In this document: one piece after another, positions 28,509 through 37,121 of the stretch
Position numbering within the stretch: position 1 is the first letter of the stretch
Layout: every line of letters begins with the position of its first letter
Source of the DNA: CAZSAT01 sp964604675
GTDB taxonomy: Bacteria; Myxococcota_A; UBA796; CAJQPC01
Reading direction: 5' to 3'
NCBI GenBank assembly: GCA_964604675.1
Contig: CAZSAT010000009.1
Location: forward strand, 36,711-100,710
DNA length: 64,000 nucleotides
Notes under the pieces: generated by a model
The model's database searches: none
Told to the model about the DNA's origin: nothing
What the model saw: the letters and a program-made list of their open reading frames with translations, nothing else
Position numbers and translations under genes: made by a program

Positions 28509-29309
28509 CTAGCGCCGGCTCGCGGTGTCGAGCAGGCGGCGCAACACGCGCACGCGCTCCACATCCACCGGGTTTCTCCAGTGGCCGCCTTCCTTCAGCC
28601 ACGACCCGACCACCAGCGCCGCCGCTTCCCCCGACAGCAACCCGACGTCGACGTCGGTCACGCCCGAGCCCACGACCACCGGCAGCCCGGCGGTCGCGGC
28701 ATCGCGCACGTCGTCGGGCTTCGTGGCGTGCCCTGTCGACGCTCCGGTGACCACCAGCGCGTCGGCCCCGCAGAACGCGGCGCCCTGCGCGAGGGCCGCG
28801 AGCGACAGGTCGCCGGTGACCGCGTGGGCCGCGTGCTTCTTCTGCACGTCCGCCCAGATCTCGACGCTGCTCCCGAGCGCCTGCCGCGCGCGCAGCAGCT
28901 CGCCAGCGCAGGCGTCCAACCAGCCCTCGTCCGCTACGTGAGCGTACGCGAAGCCCTCCACGCGGACGAAGCTCGCGCCCACCGCCACCGCCACGCCCAG
29001 TGCCTCGCGGTTGGCGCCCGCCAGGAGCTGCACGCCGAGCGGCAGCTCCAGGTCGCGCAAGGCTGCACCGACCACGGCTGCGGCCGCCACGGTCTCCGGC
29101 GCGACGCGCCCACGCAGGTACGGCACGTCGCCCATGTTCTCCATCAGCAGAGCGTCGCAGCCACCGAGCAGGAGCGCCTCGGCGTCGCGCAGCGCAGCGT
29201 CGAGCACGGCCCCCATGCCGCCGTCCCAGCCCGGACTGCCCGGCAACGCGGGCAGGTGCACCATGCCCACCAGCCGGCAGGGATCGGTGACGGAGCGATC
29301 GCGCAGCAT
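28509..29309 (-). CDS. BtpA/SgcQ-family TIM-barrel protein
   Basis: A 266-residue (beta/alpha)8-type protein of the BtpA family. Opening LVGMVHLPALPGSP and the segments ALLMENMGDVPY, GVQLLAGANREALGVA, ADVQKKHAAH, ADALVVTGASTG and PVVVGSGVT match the family pattern. Cyanobacterial BtpA affects photosystem I stability and SgcQ is a sugar-operon protein; the bacterial enzyme activity is unknown, and no photosynthesis genes occur here. ATG at 29309 has AGGAGG seven bases upstream, inside the end of the ABC gene, and is 2 bases past its stop, so it is coupled. Confidence 0.88.
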   Translation of the reverse strand: MLRDRSVTDPCRLVGMVHLPALPGSPGWDGGMGAVLDAALRDAEALLLGGCDALLMENMGDVPYLRGRVAPETVAAAAVVGAALRDLELPLGVQLLAGANREALGVAVAVGASFVRVEGFAYAHVADEGWLDACAGELLRARQALGSSVEIWADVQKKHAAHAVTGDLSLAALAQGAAFCGADALVVTGASTGHATKPDDVRDAATAGLPVVVGSGVTDVDVGLLSGEAAALVVGSWLKEGGHWRNPVDVERVRVLRRLLDTASRR

Positions 29310-29311
29310 GC

Positions 29312-31060
29312 TCAAGCCTCCTGCACGCGGGCTTCGGCGCGGTAACGCCCGTAGATGGTCTGGTAGGGACCCGGCGTGCTCACCAGGTCGACGTGGCGAC
29401 CCCGCTGAACCACACGGCCCTGCTCCAGCACGAGCACCTCGTCGGCGCGCTCGATGGTGGCCACCCGGTGCGTGGCGACGACCGCGGTCCGCGCGCCGCC
29501 GGTGGCGAGCCTCTGCCAGAAGGCCGCCTCGGTGTCGGCGTCGAGCGCGGCGGTGGCGTCGTCGAGCAGGAGCAGGGTCGGCCGCCCCACCAGGGCGCGC
29601 GCCAGCGCCACCCGCTGCTGTTGTCCACCGGAGAGGGTCACGCCGCGTTCGCCGACCAGGGTGTCGAGCGCCCGAGGAAGCTGCGGCAGATCCTGGGCGA
29701 GCCGGCTGACCTCCAAGGCCTCGTCGAGCACGTCGTCGCCGACCTCCCGGCCGAGCAGGATGTTCTCCCGGACCGTAGCCGACAGGATGACCGGGTCCTG
29801 CGGCACGTACACCCGCCGCTGCCGGAGCCAGGCGGTGTCGAGGGCTTGCTGCGGCTGCCCACCCACCGTGAGCACCCCCTCGCTCGGAAGCTGGGCCCCC
29901 GCGAGCAAGCGCAGCAGGCTGCTCTTGCCCGAGCCGACCTCGCCCACCACCGCAACCAGACGGCCCGCAGGAATGTCGACGGACAGGGGCGCCAACAGCT
30001 GTGGCCCGTCGTCGGCCCGCAGCGCGGCTCCCACGGTGCGGAGGTGCGTCGACCCCGGAGCGGGGCCTTCGACACGCTCCGCGGTGGGCTGATCCACGAG
30101 CTCCTGCAGCCGCCCGAGCGCCACACCGGACTGCATCAGCTTCGAGACCAGCATGCCCAGGTCGAACATCGGCCACACGAGCATCATCACGTAGCCCTCG
30201 AAGGTCACGAGCTGCCCGAGCGTGATGCCGCCTTCGATGACGCGCTCGCCGCCGGCGAGCAACAAGGCCACCACGGCCGCCTGCCAACCGTAGCCGTACA
30301 TCAGGTAGACGCCCTGCTGCACGTCGGCCACGCGCACCTCGGCCTCCCTCTGGGACTGCACGCGGCGGTCGAAGGCCCGGGACACCGCCTCCCCGAGCCC
30401 GCAGGCCTGCACGATGCGGATGCCCGAGAAGGTGCTCTCGAGCTGCTCGTTGATGCGCGAGATGGCCGCCTGCACGGCCGCGTACCGGCGGCCCAGCAGC
30501 CCCTGGAGCGCGGCCTGGGCCGCGATCAGGATCGGCAGCGGCAGCACACACCACAGGGTGAGCTCCACGTCGATCTGGAGCATCATCACCAGGGCCGCCA
30601 CGATGATGAGCACGGCCTCGTAGGCTCGGAAGATGCCCGAGCACAGGAACCAGGAGGTCTTCTCCCCAGCGTCGTTCGACAGGCGCGTGACGAGGTCACC
30701 GGTCGAGAACGCACGGAGAGCGGCGGGCCTCACCTCGGTGAGGTGGTCGAACACCCTTCCACGGGCCGCCCACTGGATCCAGCAGTTCGTGAAGGCGCGC
30801 GCGCCCTGCACGAACACGTAGAAGACGGTCTGGCCGATGCCGATCCCGGCGAGCAGCAGCCCGTAGTCGCGGATGACCAGCGGATCGGCGTCGCCGCCGC
30901 TCACCTCGTCCACGAGGAACTGCCAGATCCACGGGTACCAGATCGCGATCAGGGTGTTGAGCAGGCTGCCCACGAGCAGCCACACCATCCACGCACCGCG
31001 GTCCGCCCACACCGTGCGGAACCACGACCACAGCAGCCGACGGCCGGTGAGCGAGCTCAT
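29312..31060 (-). CDS. ABC exporter subunit (TMD-NBD) with degenerate catalytic site
   Basis: 582 residues: six membrane helices (~25-320) and an ATP-binding domain with Walker A GEVGSGKSS, signature LSGGQQQR, and Walker B LLLLDDATAALD. Asp replaces the usual catalytic Glu after Walker B, as in the weak site of heterodimeric exporters such as TM287/288 and MdlA. A H-loop (VVATHRVATI) is present. Its ATG overlaps the stop of the partner subunit (ATGA, 31057-31060). It acts in the inner membrane; the substrate (lipid, peptide or drug) is unknown. Confidence 0.93.
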   Translation of the reverse strand: MSSLTGRRLLWSWFRTVWADRGAWMVWLLVGSLLNTLIAIWYPWIWQFLVDEVSGGDADPLVIRDYGLLLAGIGIGQTVFYVFVQGARAFTNCWIQWAARGRVFDHLTEVRPAALRAFSTGDLVTRLSNDAGEKTSWFLCSGIFRAYEAVLIIVAALVMMLQIDVELTLWCVLPLPILIAAQAALQGLLGRRYAAVQAAISRINEQLESTFSGIRIVQACGLGEAVSRAFDRRVQSQREAEVRVADVQQGVYLMYGYGWQAAVVALLLAGGERVIEGGITLGQLVTFEGYVMMLVWPMFDLGMLVSKLMQSGVALGRLQELVDQPTAERVEGPAPGSTHLRTVGAALRADDGPQLLAPLSVDIPAGRLVAVVGEVGSGKSSLLRLLAGAQLPSEGVLTVGGQPQQALDTAWLRQRRVYVPQDPVILSATVRENILLGREVGDDVLDEALEVSRLAQDLPQLPRALDTLVGERGVTLSGGQQQRVALARALVGRPTLLLLDDATAALDADTEAAFWQRLATGGARTAVVATHRVATIERADEVLVLEQGRVVQRGRHVDLVSTPGPYQTIYGRYRAEARVQEA

Positions 31061-32745
31061 GCCGCCTCCCCGTGCTGCAGCTGGTGCAGCGCCGCGTAGA
31101 GGCCGCCGAGCGCCAAGAGCTCCTGGTGCGTGCCGCTCTCGGCCACGCGGCCGTGGTGCAGCACGATGATGCGGTCGCAGCCGCGCACGGTGGCCAGCCG
31201 ATGGGCCACCGTGATGCTCGTGCGGCCGGTCTGCAGGCGCTCGAGCGCCGCCTGCACCCGGCCCTCGGTGGCCGGATCCACCGCCGAGGTGGCCTCGTCG
31301 AGCACCAGGATCTCGGGGTTGCGCACCAGCGCCCGCGCGAAGGTCAAGAGCTGGCGCTCGCCGCGCGAGAGGTTGCGTGCCTCGGCCTCGAGCACGAGGT
31401 GCACGTCGAAGTCGAGCGAGAGGGTATCGAGGGCCGCCTGGGCAGCGCGCTCGTCGCCGCCCAGGTTGTCGAGCACCGTGCCCGCGAAGAGGTGCACGTC
31501 CTGGAGCACCAGGCCGATGCTCGACCGCAAGCTCTCGAGGTCGAGCTCGCGCAGGTCCATGCCGTCGACGGTGACGCGGCCGGAGGTCGGGTCGCGGAAG
31601 CGCAGCAGGAGGTTCACCAGGGTGGACTTGCCGCTGCCCGTGGCCCCCACCACGCCAACGCGCGAGCCCATGGGAATGCGGAGGTCGACCCCCTGGAGCA
31701 CGGGGGTGCCCGGCTCGTAGAAGAAGTCCACCTGCTCGAGCACCAGCGCCTCGCGCAGGCCCGGCCAGGGGCGTGGCCCGGAGGTCACGGTCGGGGCGCT
31801 GTCGAGGATGCCCGCGATGCGGATCGCCGCGGCCCGCGCGCGCTCCAGCGTGGTGAGGCTGTGGCTGATCCGCATCAGGGGGTTGAACATCTGGCGGAGG
31901 TAGCCGAGCGCCATCACGAGCACGCCCACCGTGGCCGCGCCGTTCGAGACCTCCAGGCCACCCGCCCAGAGCACCACCGCGAAGCCCACACCCCGGATGC
32001 CGAAGAGCGTGTTGAAGAACACGGTGGGCGCGATCTGGGCCTTCACATCCTTCCGGTAGAGCGCCTCGTTCCGCTCGTGCGAGCGCTCGCGGACCCAGGC
32101 GCCGCGGTCGTGTTGCTGCAGCATCGGCAGCGCGCGGACGTGCTCGGTGAGGAACCCGGTCAGGCGCGCGGACTCCTCGCGCACCGCGAGGAAGATGGGC
32201 GGGCTGACCTTGCGGAAGATCGCGAACGCGATGAGGTACGGGGGCAGCACCGAGGCCACGACCAGCGCCACCGTGGGCGAGTACGCGAGCAGGATGCCGA
32301 ACATGCCGACGAACAACAGCAGGTCGCCGGGCGCGGAGATCAGCACCTCGGTGAAGAGGATGTGCAGCGTGTCGGGATCGCCCTGCACGCGGGTGATGAG
32401 CCGACCGGAGGTGTGCTTGTCGTGGAAGGCGAGGTCGTGACCCGTGAGGTGCCGGAAGAGCTTGCGCTTGAGCCGATACAGGGTGCCCTGGGCGACCCGC
32501 GTGGCGGCCGCGCGCGAGCCCCAGTGCACCGCCATGTTCAAGAGCACGATGAACAGGTACAGCCCGGCGACCTCCAACAGCCGGCGGGTGTCGGCTCCCG
32601 CGATCGCACCATCGATCGCTTCCCGCACGAGCCACGGACCCGCGAGCGAGAGCCCCGTGCTGCACAACAGCCCGAGCACGGCCACCACCACCAGGCCTCG
32701 AGCCGGCCGAAGGAGCGGGAGCAGGCGGAAGAGCGGGTTCACCAC
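31057..32745 (-). CDS. ABC exporter subunit (TMD-NBD), partner of the downstream subunit
   Basis: 562 residues with six membrane helices and one NBD: Walker A GATGSGKST, Walker B ILVLDEATSAVD with the catalytic Glu, H-loop VAHRLAT. The signature motif is LSRGERQ rather than LSGGQ, a noticeable variant. Combined with the downstream subunit this predicts one strong and one weak ATP site. The start is GTG at 32745, followed by a second GTG. It lies 32 bases downstream of a beta-helix lipoprotein gene on the same strand and is coupled to the second subunit. Confidence 0.93.
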   Translation of the reverse strand: MVNPLFRLLPLLRPARGLVVVAVLGLLCSTGLSLAGPWLVREAIDGAIAGADTRRLLEVAGLYLFIVLLNMAVHWGSRAAATRVAQGTLYRLKRKLFRHLTGHDLAFHDKHTSGRLITRVQGDPDTLHILFTEVLISAPGDLLLFVGMFGILLAYSPTVALVVASVLPPYLIAFAIFRKVSPPIFLAVREESARLTGFLTEHVRALPMLQQHDRGAWVRERSHERNEALYRKDVKAQIAPTVFFNTLFGIRGVGFAVVLWAGGLEVSNGAATVGVLVMALGYLRQMFNPLMRISHSLTTLERARAAAIRIAGILDSAPTVTSGPRPWPGLREALVLEQVDFFYEPGTPVLQGVDLRIPMGSRVGVVGATGSGKSTLVNLLLRFRDPTSGRVTVDGMDLRELDLESLRSSIGLVLQDVHLFAGTVLDNLGGDERAAQAALDTLSLDFDVHLVLEAEARNLSRGERQLLTFARALVRNPEILVLDEATSAVDPATEGRVQAALERLQTGRTSITVAHRLATVRGCDRIIVLHHGRVAESGTHQELLALGGLYAALHQLQHGEAA

Positions 32746-32777
32746 GCTCCGGTAGCCGGTTCAGCCGCGGCCCGAGG

Positions 32778-34463
32778 TCAGGGCTCCGCCGCCGGGCCCC
32801 CGTAGGCGCCGATGTCCGACACGTCGATCTCGCCCGGGTTCGGGTAGTCCGGGTTGCCCGCCGCGATCAAGGGCGAGCCCTCCGCCAGCCGCAGGTCGTA
32901 CTCGCCGCAGGTCGGGCTCGAGAACACGAAGCCCGGGTCGGCGTCGCTCGCGCTCGGCGTGGGGTGCTCGTCGAGCAGGGGATCGGTGTCGTTGTCGTAC
33001 CAGTGGTTGTGGGACGGCTGGGCGGACATGCTGCCGGCTCCAGCATGCACGGCCGAGCCGCCGCCGTTCCACGCCAGCGCGTTGTTCGAGAACCAGGCAT
33101 CCCCTTTGGAGAAATAGGCCGCGGCGCCACCGTAGACCGCGACGTTGATCATGTAGGCGTTGTTGATCAGCTCGGCGTCCAGGTCGACCGCAAACACGCC
33201 GCCGCCGTACTGCACGCCGGTGTTGCCCACGAAGCGGTTGTTCCGGATCGAGGCCGTGTCCTCGGAGGCGTACAGCGCCCCACCCTCGTCGGCGTAGTTC
33301 CCGCAGAAGTCGTTGCCGATCACCTCGCTGGTGCTGTCGACCACGGCCACCGCCCCACCGCCGTAGTCCGCGGTGTTGTCGGTGAAGGTCGAGTCGTACA
33401 GGTTCAGCGGCCCGTAGATGGCGTAGATCGCCCCGCCATTGACGCCCGAGCTGTTGTCGCTGAAGGTGCTGTTGGTCACCGTGAGCGCGCTGGAGGAGGC
33501 GAAGACCGCACCGCCATAGGAGGTGGCGTCGTTGTGCTCCACCACGGCGTCGCGGAGCTCCGTGTCGCCCGAGTTGAGCAGGTAGAGCGCAGCGCCGACG
33601 TCGCCGTCGTGGCCACGAATCGTGGTGCCCGCCACCTCGACCGTGCCGGTGCTCTCGGCGAAGATCGCGGCGCCACTGACCGCGAAGTTGCCCTCGAGCC
33701 GGCTGTCGACCACGCTGACCACCGTGGCGTCCTCCGCGCGGATCGCACCGCCGTAGGTGCCGCCCTGGTTGCCGGTGAGTGCTGTGTCCGTGATGACGAG
33801 GCTACCGCCCTCGCGAACGTAGATCGCGCCGGCCTCCCCGGTGTTGTCGCGCACCTCCATGTGGTCGAGGGTGAGCGTCCCACCGACCACCGTGGCCGCG
33901 GCGCCGAGCGAGGTCTGGGCCGACAGGCCGCCGCTCAGCACCCCACACGCCACGCGCATCGCGCTGAAAGCGCCGACCTCGACGATGGGGGTGCCGCCAC
34001 CGCTGACCTGGAACCCGCTCACCTCGAGCGCCGCCGTCTCCCCACTGGTCGCCGTGAGCAGCGTGTCGCAGCCCTCCGCCCGGGTGAGCTCGGTGACCTC
34101 CGGGCCGTCGGTGGCCACCAGGGTCACCTCCTTGCCCTCGAAGTCGAGGCAGACCGGCCAGACCCCGGGCCCCACCGCCAGCACGGCGCCGTCGACAGCG
34201 TTGCGAAGCTCGTCGGAGAGGTCCGGCGCCACCGCGCCGGTGTCGGAGGGCCAGCTCACCGACACATGGGCCGGCGACGCTACGTAGGTGCACGGCTCGT
34301 CGGTCGACGCGCCTCCGTCGCCGGTGTCGACCGGCGCGGTGTCGCCGCCGCTGTCCCCATCGGCGCCTTGGGGCCCGGCAACGCCCGTGTCCTCGACCGA
34401 GGCCGCATCGGAGTGCGCGCCCGAGGGCAGCTCCGGATCACAGGCCAACAACAGCGAGAGCAT
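32778..34463 (-). CDS. Right-handed beta-helix (Pmp-like) lipoprotein
   Basis: 561 residues. MLSLLLACDP is a lipobox signal. A linker rich in D-T-G/A and D-S follows, then a long parallel beta-helix with repeated polymorphic-membrane-protein-like strands (NNTGEAGAIYV..., NSTFSDNSSGVNGGAIYAIYG, FTDNTADYGGGAVAV). The C-terminus has the LRLAEGSPLIAAGNPDYPNPGEIDVSDIGAYGGP block common to choice-of-anchor beta-helix proteins. An ATG 12 bases further up exists, but its codons form the GGAGGAGG ribosome site for the ATG at 34463, which fits the signal peptide better. Surface display or polysaccharide binding is inference. Confidence 0.85.
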   Translation of the reverse strand: MLSLLLACDPELPSGAHSDAASVEDTGVAGPQGADGDSGGDTAPVDTGDGGASTDEPCTYVASPAHVSVSWPSDTGAVAPDLSDELRNAVDGAVLAVGPGVWPVCLDFEGKEVTLVATDGPEVTELTRAEGCDTLLTATSGETAALEVSGFQVSGGGTPIVEVGAFSAMRVACGVLSGGLSAQTSLGAAATVVGGTLTLDHMEVRDNTGEAGAIYVREGGSLVITDTALTGNQGGTYGGAIRAEDATVVSVVDSRLEGNFAVSGAAIFAESTGTVEVAGTTIRGHDGDVGAALYLLNSGDTELRDAVVEHNDATSYGGAVFASSSALTVTNSTFSDNSSGVNGGAIYAIYGPLNLYDSTFTDNTADYGGGAVAVVDSTSEVIGNDFCGNYADEGGALYASEDTASIRNNRFVGNTGVQYGGGVFAVDLDAELINNAYMINVAVYGGAAAYFSKGDAWFSNNALAWNGGGSAVHAGAGSMSAQPSHNHWYDNDTDPLLDEHPTPSASDADPGFVFSSPTCGEYDLRLAEGSPLIAAGNPDYPNPGEIDVSDIGAYGGPAAEP

Positions 34464-34506
34464 CCCTCCTCCCATCGGATCGGAGGTTCCTCGCTGTAGG
34501 GGTGCC

Positions 34507-35091
34507 CTACTCCTCCAGCAGATCCTCGACCACCGCGCCGCGGACCGCTCCGCTCAGCTCCCCGCGGTGGGGGTAGGCCGGGTGGTCGACCACGATGGCC
34601 GCCGCGCGGGAGAAGTCCAGGAGCCCGGCGCGCTGCTCGTCGGTCAGGGTGAAGCGCACGAACTGCACGCTCGACACGCGGTCCCCGTCGAACTGGGTGC
34701 GCTCGAACACCGCCGGGACGGGCGCACAGCCTTCCACCTGCAGAGACACCCGGTCGTGCAGACCGTGGAGCTTCTCCAGCATCTCGTCGCGGTAGCTCTC
34801 GGGCTCGTAGGCGATGAGCAGCGTGGTGGACAGCTCGTTCCGGGCGGGGATCAGCTCGTTGTAGGTCCTGAGCTCGTGGGCGATGCCGGACGGCTTGCGG
34901 ATGTTCTCGACCCGGCACATCTCGTGGATCTGCCAGCGCGCGGTGACGCGGTTCTCGAAGAGGAAGCAGAAGTGGCCGCCCACCATCAACCGACGCACGG
35001 CCTTGGCGCCCAACACCTCCTGCTGGTGGCTCGGGCGCACCTCCAGGAAGCGATCGAGGGGCAGGATGTCCTGGCTGGTCAGCGGCTTCAT
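34507..35091 (-). CDS. DUF3501 family protein
   Basis: 194 residues starting MKPLTSQDILPLDRFLEVRPSH and containing FLFENRVTARWQIHEMCRVE and TYNELIPARNELSTTLLIAY, the DUF3501 signature. Biochemical role unknown. Its ATG overlaps the stop of the Fe-S protein gene (ATGA at 35088-35091), and a rubrerythrin gene precedes that. This three-gene order recurs in proteobacteria and is thought to serve peroxide or oxidative-stress defence (inference). The open frame extends further upstream, but that region is antisense or out of frame with the Fe-S gene. Confidence 0.9.
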   Translation of the reverse strand: MKPLTSQDILPLDRFLEVRPSHQQEVLGAKAVRRLMVGGHFCFLFENRVTARWQIHEMCRVENIRKPSGIAHELRTYNELIPARNELSTTLLIAYEPESYRDEMLEKLHGLHDRVSLQVEGCAPVPAVFERTQFDGDRVSSVQFVRFTLTDEQRAGLLDFSRAAAIVVDHPAYPHRGELSGAVRGAVVEDLLEE

Positions 35092-36482
35092 GCTTCGTCG
35101 TCCTCTCGAGGCGCTTCGTACGCCTCCCACAACACCTCGATGGGGTGCTGCACCTTCCGCCCGGTGGTCTCCTCGATCTGCAGCTTCGCGATCAGGCAGT
35201 CCGACGCGAGCCTGTCCGGCTCGCCATCCACCAGGTCGTCGAGGGTCTTCTTCGCCCACTGCTTCGAGAGCTCGTAGTACTCGGTCTTCATGCCCCAGGT
35301 GCCGTCCATGCAGCTGCACCGGTCGGTGACCTTGACCGTGGTGCCCGGGATGCGCTTCATCACGTCGCGCGAGCGGAAGCCGATCTTCTGCACCTTGAGG
35401 TGGCAGGGCAGGTGGTAGCCCACGGTCTGCTCGGGGAGCTCACCGAAGTCCTCGTCGAGCTCGCCCGCCTTCCGCATCAGGTGGAGGTACTCCATCAGGT
35501 CCTTGCCGACCGCGGCGACCTCTTCCGACTCCGGCGTGCCCAGGTACTCCTGCCACTCGTGCTTGATCATGTAGCTGCAGGTGGGGCCCGGTGAGACCAC
35601 CTCGCAGCCGGCCTGCACGTAGGGCAGCAGCACCTGCACGTTCTGCTCGGCCCAGGACGTGGCCCGCGGCACGTCGCCGCCATCGAGCGCCGGCATGCCG
35701 CAGCAGCGCAGCTCGGGCGCGTAGACGGTGACGCCGTTGTGCTCGAGCACCTGCACGGCGGCGCGACCCACCTGGGGTTCGTTCCACTGGACCGAGCAGG
35801 TGTAGAAGAGCACCACCTTGCGCCCCTCGACCTGCTCGGGCGGCGGCGGTGGCGTGGGGTGCCGCTTGTTGAACCAGCTGCGGAAGGTCTCGCTCGCGAA
35901 GGGCGGGAGCTGGCGGTCGCGGTGGATGCCCGCGACCTTCTCCATCATCACGCGGTTGAGCCGCACCCCCGCGCCGAAGTTGGCCACGGCGGGCAGCAGG
36001 GTGCCGAGCTGGCCCACGAGATCCGGGTCGCCGAGGATGCGGTCGTTCAGCGGCACGCCTTTCTGCTTCGCGTCGACCGCCTTGTGCCGGAGCATCAAGC
36101 GCGGGAAGTCGACCGCGTGCTCGTGGGGCGGCGTGAAGGGGCAGATCGGGTCGCAGAGCTTGCACTGGTAGCAGAGGTCGACGACGTCCTGGTAGACCTG
36201 CTGATCGAGCTGGTCGAGGGCCTCGAGCTGGCCCTTGATGCCCGGATCCGCCGGCGCGACGTGGGCGACGTGAGGACCGTCGTGATCGGCCTCGGTGTCC
36301 ACGACCACGGGGTCGTCGGTGTCCAGGGCGTCGACCGCCTGGAACAGCCGGGGGAAGCTCGGGCACAGGTTCCAGCAGAGCCTGCACCCGTTGCAGATCT
36401 GGAAGACCCGCCGCTCTTCCGCCTCCAGGGCTTCGCGATCCCAGTACGCGGGATCCCGGGGCCCGGGGAGCTTCAGGTCCAT
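35088..36482 (-). CDS. Heterodisulfide reductase/GlpC-like Fe-S protein
   Basis: 464 residues. Two [4Fe-4S] motifs lie at C30/C33/C36/C40 (CNGCRLCWNLCP) and C104/C107/C110/C114 (CYQCKLCDPICP). Two CCG-like domains follow (LRCCGMPALDGGD; HLPCHLKVQ...DRCSCMDGTWG), as in HdrD, GlpC and LutA-type proteins. No flavin or membrane domain is present. Likely an electron carrier that feeds the adjacent rubrerythrin. Translation of DUF3501 is coupled to its stop. The ATG at 36482 lies 24 bases past the rubrerythrin stop. Confidence 0.93.
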   Translation of the reverse strand: MDLKLPGPRDPAYWDREALEAEERRVFQICNGCRLCWNLCPSFPRLFQAVDALDTDDPVVVDTEADHDGPHVAHVAPADPGIKGQLEALDQLDQQVYQDVVDLCYQCKLCDPICPFTPPHEHAVDFPRLMLRHKAVDAKQKGVPLNDRILGDPDLVGQLGTLLPAVANFGAGVRLNRVMMEKVAGIHRDRQLPPFASETFRSWFNKRHPTPPPPPEQVEGRKVVLFYTCSVQWNEPQVGRAAVQVLEHNGVTVYAPELRCCGMPALDGGDVPRATSWAEQNVQVLLPYVQAGCEVVSPGPTCSYMIKHEWQEYLGTPESEEVAAVGKDLMEYLHLMRKAGELDEDFGELPEQTVGYHLPCHLKVQKIGFRSRDVMKRIPGTTVKVTDRCSCMDGTWGMKTEYYELSKQWAKKTLDDLVDGEPDRLASDCLIAKLQIEETTGRKVQHPIEVLWEAYEAPREDDEA

Positions 36483-36506
36483 GCGGGTCTCCTGATCGAG
36501 AGCCCG

Positions 36507-36920
36507 CTAGAGCTCGTCCAGGGCGGACTGGAAGCGGCCCGCGTGGGACTTCTCGGCCTTGGCCAGGAGCTCGAACCAGTCGGCGATCTCGGCGAAGCCT
36601 TCCTCGCGCGCCGAGGCGGCCATCGACGGGTACATGTTGGTGTACTCGTAGGTCTCGCCGGCCACGGCCGCCTTCAGGTTGGCCTCGGTGTCGCCGATGG
36701 GCAGCTCGGTGGCCGGGTCGCCGGTCTTCTTCAGGAAGTCCAGGTGACCGTGTGCGTGGCCCGTCTCGCCTTCGGCCGTGTCGCGGAAGAGGCCAGCGAC
36801 GTCCGGGTAGCCTTCCACGTCGGCCTGCTTGGCGAAGTAGAGGTAGCGGCGGTTGGCTTGCGACTCGCCAGCGAAGGCGGCCTTCAGGTTCTCGTGGGTC
36901 TTGGTGCCCTTCAGCGACAT
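36507..36920 (-). CDS. Rubrerythrin-like diiron protein
   Basis: A 137-residue four-helix protein beginning MSLKGTKTHENLKAAFAGESQANRRYLYFAKQA. Ligand pairs appear as AGESQAN, EGETGHAHGH, AGETYEYTNMYP and AEKSHAGRF, the ferritin-like diiron pattern that reduces hydrogen peroxide. The C-terminal rubredoxin domain of classical rubrerythrin is absent, so electrons must come from another protein, probably the Fe-S protein encoded next. It is first gene of the trio. The longer open frame upstream is rejected, as SLKGTKTHEN is the usual family N-terminus. Confidence 0.93.
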   Translation of the reverse strand: MSLKGTKTHENLKAAFAGESQANRRYLYFAKQADVEGYPDVAGLFRDTAEGETGHAHGHLDFLKKTGDPATELPIGDTEANLKAAVAGETYEYTNMYPSMAASAREEGFAEIADWFELLAKAEKSHAGRFQSALDEL

Positions 36921-37121
36921 GGTGCGGCTCCCGCGGGTTCTGGCCCGCTCGGGGGTGGACGGGGATCTGGAACGGGTCCAGGTTCGTGGGCAACGCCTAA
37001 CAGGGCAGGCACACCACGCAACGGCAACGGCGAGCCGGTTCCGACCCTCGCGGGGTGCGTTACGAGTCGGCATCGGGCATGGTGTGCGCTCCGCCTCCCC
37101 CCACTCGAGCCGAGGCCCCCT

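Noticed and set aside
35739..37121. Open frame ahead of the LTD lipoprotein
   Set aside because: Antisense to the Fe-S and rubrerythrin genes; the signal peptide starts at 37122.
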